From an uncultured Pseudomonadota bacterium (GTDB taxonomy: Bacteria; Pseudomonadota; Alphaproteobacteria; RF32; CAG-239): a stretch of DNA of 55,650 nt. Positions 51,537 to 55,650 of the stretch are shown one piece after another. The stretch is taken from NCBI GenBank assembly GCA_949295005.1, contig CASFJL010000006.1:1-55650 (forward strand), written 5' to 3'. The stretch's first letter is position 1. Every line of letters starts with the position of its first letter. The translations under genes were made by a program, and so were the position numbers. The notes under the pieces are model-generated. The model ran no database searches and was not told the origin of the DNA. It saw only the letters and a program-made list of their open reading frames with translations.

Positions 51537-53804
51537 TTACATTAATCCGTTTCTTGCCACATTAGCCTTAATACAAGGCAAAATATCTTGAAATTTGGTT
51601 AATTTTTCAAATATTTTCAAAACCTTATCGGAAGTATATTTTTTGTAGCAAAAATCCGCACGATAAAAATCTGCTTTGATATTTTTGGCCTCTTGAGCCA
51701 CACAATACGGATTTTCGGAGAACAACATAATCTGACAATCTTTGGAAAGTGCCTGATAAGATTTTCCGTCGCGTTTTAAGTTCAGCCATTTTTCGCCCTG
51801 CGGACAATTTTTGCAATCATTGGAGCGAATGCAGTCGGCACTGGTAAACAACGGACTGTCTTGATACACAACCATAGAAAGCGACAGTTGAGATTTATCA
51901 GCAAGCTCTTGCATATTAGATAAATCATCTTCTAAGGCTAAAGTAATGCGTGAGGCATTCATTTCTTTGGCTTGTTCTATTGCTTGTGTGTTGAGCGTAT
52001 AAATAGAAGCATCAAATGAGATGTCTATGCCTTTTTCCGGCAAAACCGACAAGCCCCAATAATGCCCGATTTCCCATTTCTTGTAGCCTTGAGATAAAAG
52101 TTCGGCAATTAGCTTAGTATAAAGCTGTGGCTTGCGGCAAACAGCTGGCAAAGCAATACGAACTTTGTTTTTAGGCAGAGTTTTAAGTTCTTCTGCTTTT
52201 GAACTTGGAGAAATCAACCAAACAATCTCGGCAACCTTGTCTAAATTGATTTTTGAAAGGTTGGCAAGGTCATCAGTCTTAATCACCCATTGCGGAGCTT
52301 GTTGCGCTCTGGGTGCAGAAATTTCAGGCATTGAGCCATGCTTGTCTTCAATGGTGATTTGTGCATATAAATCACGACGCAATTCATTTAAGAGTGATGC
52401 CGGAGCAAACAGATTATTTGGATTATCAATACTAATACCAGAAAGCATAAAATTGGTATCACCGGTTTTGCCAAAAGCCGTTTCAATCGCCGATTTCACT
52501 TTGTCTGGATTCTGCGCCGGTGTAAACTCGCCGCTAACTTTGGCTGACATTCCGTTAGCCGTAGCTATAATTTCTGTCGGTCTGACTTTAACCTCAACAT
52601 TAACCTCATCACGACGCATAAATTCTTTCGGTTTGGGTTTGGTGTAAGGATAAGCGCCCTTCACTTCGCTTGATGAAGCCAAATAAATATTCTCACCCAA
52701 AGAAAGTTCCGGTGTTTTCGGCGGCAAAGAAATTTCTACGAGTGTGTTTTTCTCTGCTTCATAAACATTTTTGCCGTTAACTTTCAAAAATTGCAGAGAA
52801 AAACCAAACGGTTTTTCATCTCCGCTCACATCAATCTGGATTCCGTCATAACGAGCAATTTTATGATTCGTTTTGAAAAAGAGCTTATTCTTGGCAATTT
52901 TTTCAATTTTACCGATAAGCAAACCGCGATGACCGACAAAGTCGCGATCAATCACGTTTTTGTTTTTGCCTTTGAAATGAAAATCCGTCCACGGACGAGA
53001 GAAAATCTGCTTAATATGTTCTTCTCTAATACTATCGGCGCCCTTTCCGTCAAGAATGCGACGATAATAATCAGTAACGGCAGCCACATAAAGCGCAGTC
53101 TTTTTGCGACCTTCAATTTTAAGAGAAGTTACAGGCATATCCAATATTTTTTCCTGCAGAGCCATATCTTTCATTGAAAAATAGTGCTTTTTACCGGATT
53201 CTCCGTCAAAAGAAGCACGGCAAGGATATAAGCATTTGCCGCGGTTGGCACTTTTTCCGGTTTCAAAAGAAGAAAACAGACAAAGTCCGCTATAAGAATA
53301 GCACAAAGCCCCGTGAATAAAGGCTTCGGTTTCCAAGTTAGGAATGGAGGCAATTTTTTTAATTTCAGACAAATGCAGTTCACGAGCCAAAACCACACGC
53401 GTAAAGCCTATTTTTTGCAAGGCCAAAGCCCCTTCTTTATTATGTACCGCCATTTGCGTGCTGGCGTGCATTTCAAGTTCTGGATATTGCTCATGAATAA
53501 TACGAGCAACGCCCAAATCTTGAATAATAATCGCATCAACATGATATTTTGAGCACAAATCCAAAGTTTGAAGAAGTTGCGGCATCTCGTGCTCTTGCAC
53601 CAAAGTATTAATCGCCACATAAACCTTACGATTGAGATGATGCGCAAAAGCTACAAACTCATTAAGCTGTTGCTCATCAAAATTAGCAGCCGTCGCACGA
53701 GCCGAAAAGTTTTTCAAGCCAAGATAAACAGCATCAGCACCATAATAAAGCGCTGCATAACCGGCTTCAATATCACCGGCCGGTGCCAAAAGTTCTTTAT
53801 ACAT
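51537..53804 (-). CDS. U32-family peptidase-like protein (RlhA/YegQ type)
   Basis: 755 aa. The N-terminal TIM-barrel U32 domain (about 1-330) has LLAPAGDIEAGYAALYYGADAVYLG and DAIIIQDLGVARI, and a cysteine-rich segment (HGALCYSYSGLCLFSS and GKCLYPCRASF) of four cysteines as in the Fe-S form. A DUF3656-like insertion and C-terminal part follow. E. coli relatives hydroxylate 23S rRNA (RlhA) or act in tRNA hydroxylation (TrhP). Which reaction applies here is not clear. Confidence 0.82.
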   Translation of the reverse strand: MYKELLAPAGDIEAGYAALYYGADAVYLGLKNFSARATAANFDEQQLNEFVAFAHHLNRKVYVAINTLVQEHEMPQLLQTLDLCSKYHVDAIIIQDLGVARIIHEQYPELEMHASTQMAVHNKEGALALQKIGFTRVVLARELHLSEIKKIASIPNLETEAFIHGALCYSYSGLCLFSSFETGKSANRGKCLYPCRASFDGESGKKHYFSMKDMALQEKILDMPVTSLKIEGRKKTALYVAAVTDYYRRILDGKGADSIREEHIKQIFSRPWTDFHFKGKNKNVIDRDFVGHRGLLIGKIEKIAKNKLFFKTNHKIARYDGIQIDVSGDEKPFGFSLQFLKVNGKNVYEAEKNTLVEISLPPKTPELSLGENIYLASSSEVKGAYPYTKPKPKEFMRRDEVNVEVKVRPTEIIATANGMSAKVSGEFTPAQNPDKVKSAIETAFGKTGDTNFMLSGISIDNPNNLFAPASLLNELRRDLYAQITIEDKHGSMPEISAPRAQQAPQWVIKTDDLANLSKINLDKVAEIVWLISPSSKAEELKTLPKNKVRIALPAVCRKPQLYTKLIAELLSQGYKKWEIGHYWGLSVLPEKGIDISFDASIYTLNTQAIEQAKEMNASRITLALEDDLSNMQELADKSQLSLSMVVYQDSPLFTSADCIRSNDCKNCPQGEKWLNLKRDGKSYQALSKDCQIMLFSENPYCVAQEAKNIKADFYRADFCYKKYTSDKVLKIFEKLTKFQDILPCIKANVARNGLM

Positions 53805-53868
53805 TCAGATTTCCCTTACAAGTTAACTTGTTTTATAAGCTATTGCAGGCAGCCTTGCTTGTCAAGAA

Positions 53869-53900
53869 AAGAAAAAGCTCCGATATCTCAGAGCTTTTAT
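53869..53900 (-). terminator. Rho-independent terminator of the ATPase gene
   Basis: AAAAGCTC / GAGCTTTT with a 10-nt loop and, on the minus strand, a TTTTTCTTTTC tail. It follows the DotB-like gene stop at once. Confidence 0.7.
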
Positions 53901-53901
53901 C

Positions 53902-55065
53902 TTAAAAACGAGTAAAAATCGGCAAATTTCTCTCAAGTTTAATTCTTTGTTGATCCATCAATGTCGAAGTATTTAATTTTCCACTTCTCAACATTCCTCT
54001 AACCGGACAACCTGCATTAACATCCGGATTAGCAAACAGATATGTTAAAATTGCTCTTTTTGGAGCACCTGTCAAAATCTGATGGATGCATCCCAAAAAA
54101 CCATTAGCAACGAGCTCATAAGCCATTTCCTCAGAAATACCACTTGATGCAGCATATTTAACCAAAGAATTAATTGCATCACTTACGTTATTAGCATGAA
54201 TTGTAGATAAAACCAAGTGACCTGAAGTTGCCGCACGCAAAGCCTCACTAGCCACATCAGGAGAACGAATCTCTCCTAAATAAATATATCTTGGCTTTGA
54301 GCGCAAAGCAGATTTAATTCCTTCTTCCCAAGATCCATCAGGCGGAGTCGTTTGTTTACATAATCCAAGTTCACCATCTTTAGTTTGATAAATACCATCC
54401 AATGGCATTTCAATAGGGTCTTCAATTGTATAAGCATAACCGCCGTTTCTTTCCAAATATTCTTTTAACAAAGCGGCAATTGTAGTGCTTTTGCCAGACC
54501 CTGTAGCACCGGCAAGTAAAATCAACCCCGTAGCATTACCAATAGAATACAAATGACTTAATAATCCACTGGGGAAATTCAAATTTTTCAAATCAGGAAG
54601 ATCTATTGGCATTTTTCTAGCACAATATTGGGTTCCTTCCATTGCCAATGTCCTTTCCACACGATAATTTCGTTCTTTATATTTTAACAAATAACTACGA
54701 TTTCCATCATAAGCTTTTTCCAATTCTATCAAAAACTCATCCACATCAGAAAAAGTAACACACTTTAAGCCGCTATCTGTTTTTCCGCTCCAAACGAAAC
54801 ATCTTTTATCCGGTGTAACATAAACATCAGAAAATTTTACCTCATTAATCAAGCCCAATTCTTCCACTTCTGGGTTTGTAATTTTACTGGCAACAACAGA
54901 TTTCTTTTCTTTCATTTGAGGCAAAGAAGAAACTGTTTTAGAATTTTCTAAAATCTGACTTGAAGAATTTTGTATTTTAGGATTTTTCATCGGAGACCTA
55001 AGAATCTGCCTTTGTCTTTGAATTGCAGAAACAGCACTTTCACGAGACACATTATGTTCATTCAT
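53902..55065 (-). CDS. T2SS/T4P/T4SS-family ATPase (DotB/PilT-like)
   Basis: 387 aa. Walker A GATGSGKST, the Asp box TIEDPIEMP, Walker B with IYLGEIRSP and the His box TSGHLVLSTIHAN identify a secretion or pilus retraction ATPase. Length and the TTPPDGSWEEGIKSALR stretch resemble DotB/TraJ of the Dot/Icm-IncI type IV secretion system more than PilT, but that is not certain. The first 75 residues are disordered and basic. The ATG at 55065 has AAGGAG 9 nt ahead. No other secretion gene is in the window. Confidence 0.78.
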   Translation of the reverse strand: MNEHNVSRESAVSAIQRQRQILRSPMKNPKIQNSSSQILENSKTVSSLPQMKEKKSVVASKITNPEVEELGLINEVKFSDVYVTPDKRCFVWSGKTDSGLKCVTFSDVDEFLIELEKAYDGNRSYLLKYKERNYRVERTLAMEGTQYCARKMPIDLPDLKNLNFPSGLLSHLYSIGNATGLILLAGATGSGKSTTIAALLKEYLERNGGYAYTIEDPIEMPLDGIYQTKDGELGLCKQTTPPDGSWEEGIKSALRSKPRYIYLGEIRSPDVASEALRAATSGHLVLSTIHANNVSDAINSLVKYAASSGISEEMAYELVANGFLGCIHQILTGAPKRAILTYLFANPDVNAGCPVRGMLRSGKLNTSTLMDQQRIKLERNLPIFTRF

Positions 55066-55308
55066 AGCTTTATCTCCTTCAGTTTTAAAAAACTGACCAT
55101 TACGAAAAAAATTCATCACAACACCTACACAAAAAACAACCCAAATTTATTGATAAAGAAAAATGACTAACATTTTATTAAATAAGTTCAATATATTTTA
55201 ACAAATAATTCAATGATATTTTTCAGCTACTTTGATAAATAATAAAAGAAAATAAATGCAAACATTTGTTATGTTTTGAAGTCAAGCAACAGCAATGTCA
55301 AAAAAATA

Positions 55309-55407
55309 TTACAAAACAAGTGACCGCAGCGAGTTAGCGAAAGCCAAAAGCTTGAGCTTATGAGCCAGAAGAACTCCCGAGGGAGTTTGAACCTTTTATA
55401 GATATAA
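55309..55407. repeat. 99-bp direct repeat, copy 1
   Basis: This 99-nt segment recurs exactly at 55552-55650, with a 243-nt period. It contains a perfect palindrome AACTCCCGAGGGAGTT and several short complementary words (GCTT, GAGC), so it could fold as RNA. The second copy is cut by the window edge, so the repeat may continue. Confidence 0.9.
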
Positions 55408-55437
55408 GCCTCAGGTCTAAAACCTAAGGCTCTGAAT

Positions 55438-55461
55438 TGGTGGGCGCTGAGAGGCTCGAGG
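55438..55461 (-). other. tRNA 3'-end-like segment between repeats
   Basis: On the minus strand it reads CTCGAGCCTCTCAGCG then CCCACCA: T-loop-like, T-stem and acceptor with an encoded CCA, as in a tRNA-Val 3' end. No intact tRNA precedes it here, so it looks like a fragment, for example of an integration site. The match is short. Confidence 0.35.
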
Positions 55462-55463
55462 AT

Positions 55464-55491
55464 AAAAAACACCGATGCTCCGGTGTTTTTT
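55464..55491. terminator. hairpin terminator in the repeat spacer
   Basis: AAAAAACACCG / CGGTGTTTTTT with a 6-nt loop; symmetrical and able to act in both directions. It sits between the 99-bp direct repeats. Confidence 0.75.
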
Positions 55492-55551
55492 ACCGCAAGA
55501 GGCGTAGTTTTGTTATTGAGCAAACAAAGTGTGAACTTTGCTTTGTGAAAT

Positions 55552-55650
55552 TTACAAAACAAGTGACCGCAGCGAGTTAGCGAAAGCCAAAAGCTTGAGC
55601 TTATGAGCCAGAAGAACTCCCGAGGGAGTTTGAACCTTTTATAGATATAA
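55552..55650. repeat. 99-bp direct repeat, copy 2 (cut by window end)
   Basis: Base-for-base the same as 55309-55407 over the visible part. The window stops at GATATAA, so its true length is not known. The rest of 55120-55308 (about 190 bases) upstream of the first copy is AT-rich and shows no gene that I can support. Confidence 0.9.

Noticed and set aside
52132..52647. 171-codon open frame opposite to the U32 gene
   Set aside because: It is a shadow of a long real gene with conserved motifs.
55269..55562. 97-codon open frame on the minus strand over the end repeats
   Set aside because: It spans a terminator hairpin and both repeat edges, has no ribosome site, and its residue pattern follows the repeat.
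55309..55650. CRISPR array
   Set aside because: Only two copies, 99 bp long with a 144-bp spacer, and no cas genes.

Overview
The window is AT-rich, gene-dense bacterial DNA: short intergenic gaps, many overlapping TAATG or ATGA junctions, and mostly good Shine-Dalgarno sites. Content suggests an uncultured, host-associated, probably anaerobic or microaerophilic alphaproteobacterium. Supporting signs are the DUF2155 gene beside MlaD-type MCE genes, the rlpA-dacC-tmk-holB-tatD-MBL order typical of Alphaproteobacteria, EcfG-like promoter spacing, and an Rnf complex. The placement is inferred from gene content only; no rRNA is present.

Layout. 1-420: small ORF, terminator and tRNA-Ser. 538-8216 (+): murein enzymes (mltB, rlpA, dacC), then tmk, holB, tatD, an MBL hydrolase and a DHH phosphoesterase. 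8266-8922 (-): a membrane coiled-coil protein. 9207-13181 (+): metG, a degenerate SNase-like protein and trkH. 13302-15066 (-): two MCE proteins and a DUF2155 protein. 15209-20833 (+): a GldA/F/G-like ABC system with a DUF4340 protein and a histidine kinase. 20830-21491: LprI-like protein and tRNA-Lys. 21551-23880 (-): a DsbD-like reductase and a CDP-alcohol phosphatidyltransferase. 23973-30314 (+): apbE-rseC-rnfBCDGEA. 30322-32415: uracil-DNA glycosylase, a small membrane protein and a small-lipoprotein island with a frameshifted member. 32416-36997 (-): yejE/yejF-like transporter genes behind a large unknown membrane protein. 37120-37734 (-): rpsD. 37937-40857 (+): TPR-methyltransferase, GNAT and Nudix genes. 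40864-47057 (-): HD hydrolase, twin HAD proteins, pmbA/tldD, MTA/SAH nucleosidase and an S33 peptidase. 47164-47892 (+): sirtuin. 47920-50097 (-): AsmA-like protein, GNAT, alpha/beta hydrolase and a small membrane protein. 50196-51474 (-): a three-gene envelope-sensing ECF sigma cassette. 51537-55065 (-): U32 protein and a DotB/PilT-like ATPase. 55309-55650: a 243-bp-period repeat cut by the window edge.

How the genes work together. The left part serves wall remodelling and DNA replication. apbE sits at the head of the rnf operon because Rnf subunits need covalent FMN, and RseC is a frequent Rnf partner. The most system-like novelty is the 50.2-51.5 kb cassette: a short single-TM protein, an ECF sigma factor and a His-rich LTxxQ periplasmic protein. 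It matches the CnrY/CnrH/CnrX logic of metal or envelope sensing and has a candidate self-regulated promoter upstream. Other points of interest are the lipoprotein island with a poly-A frameshift, a YejEF transporter lacking YejA/YejB but joined to a 665-aa membrane protein, the paired HAD proteins with an altered motif I, and the end repeats carrying a tRNA-3'-end-like segment.
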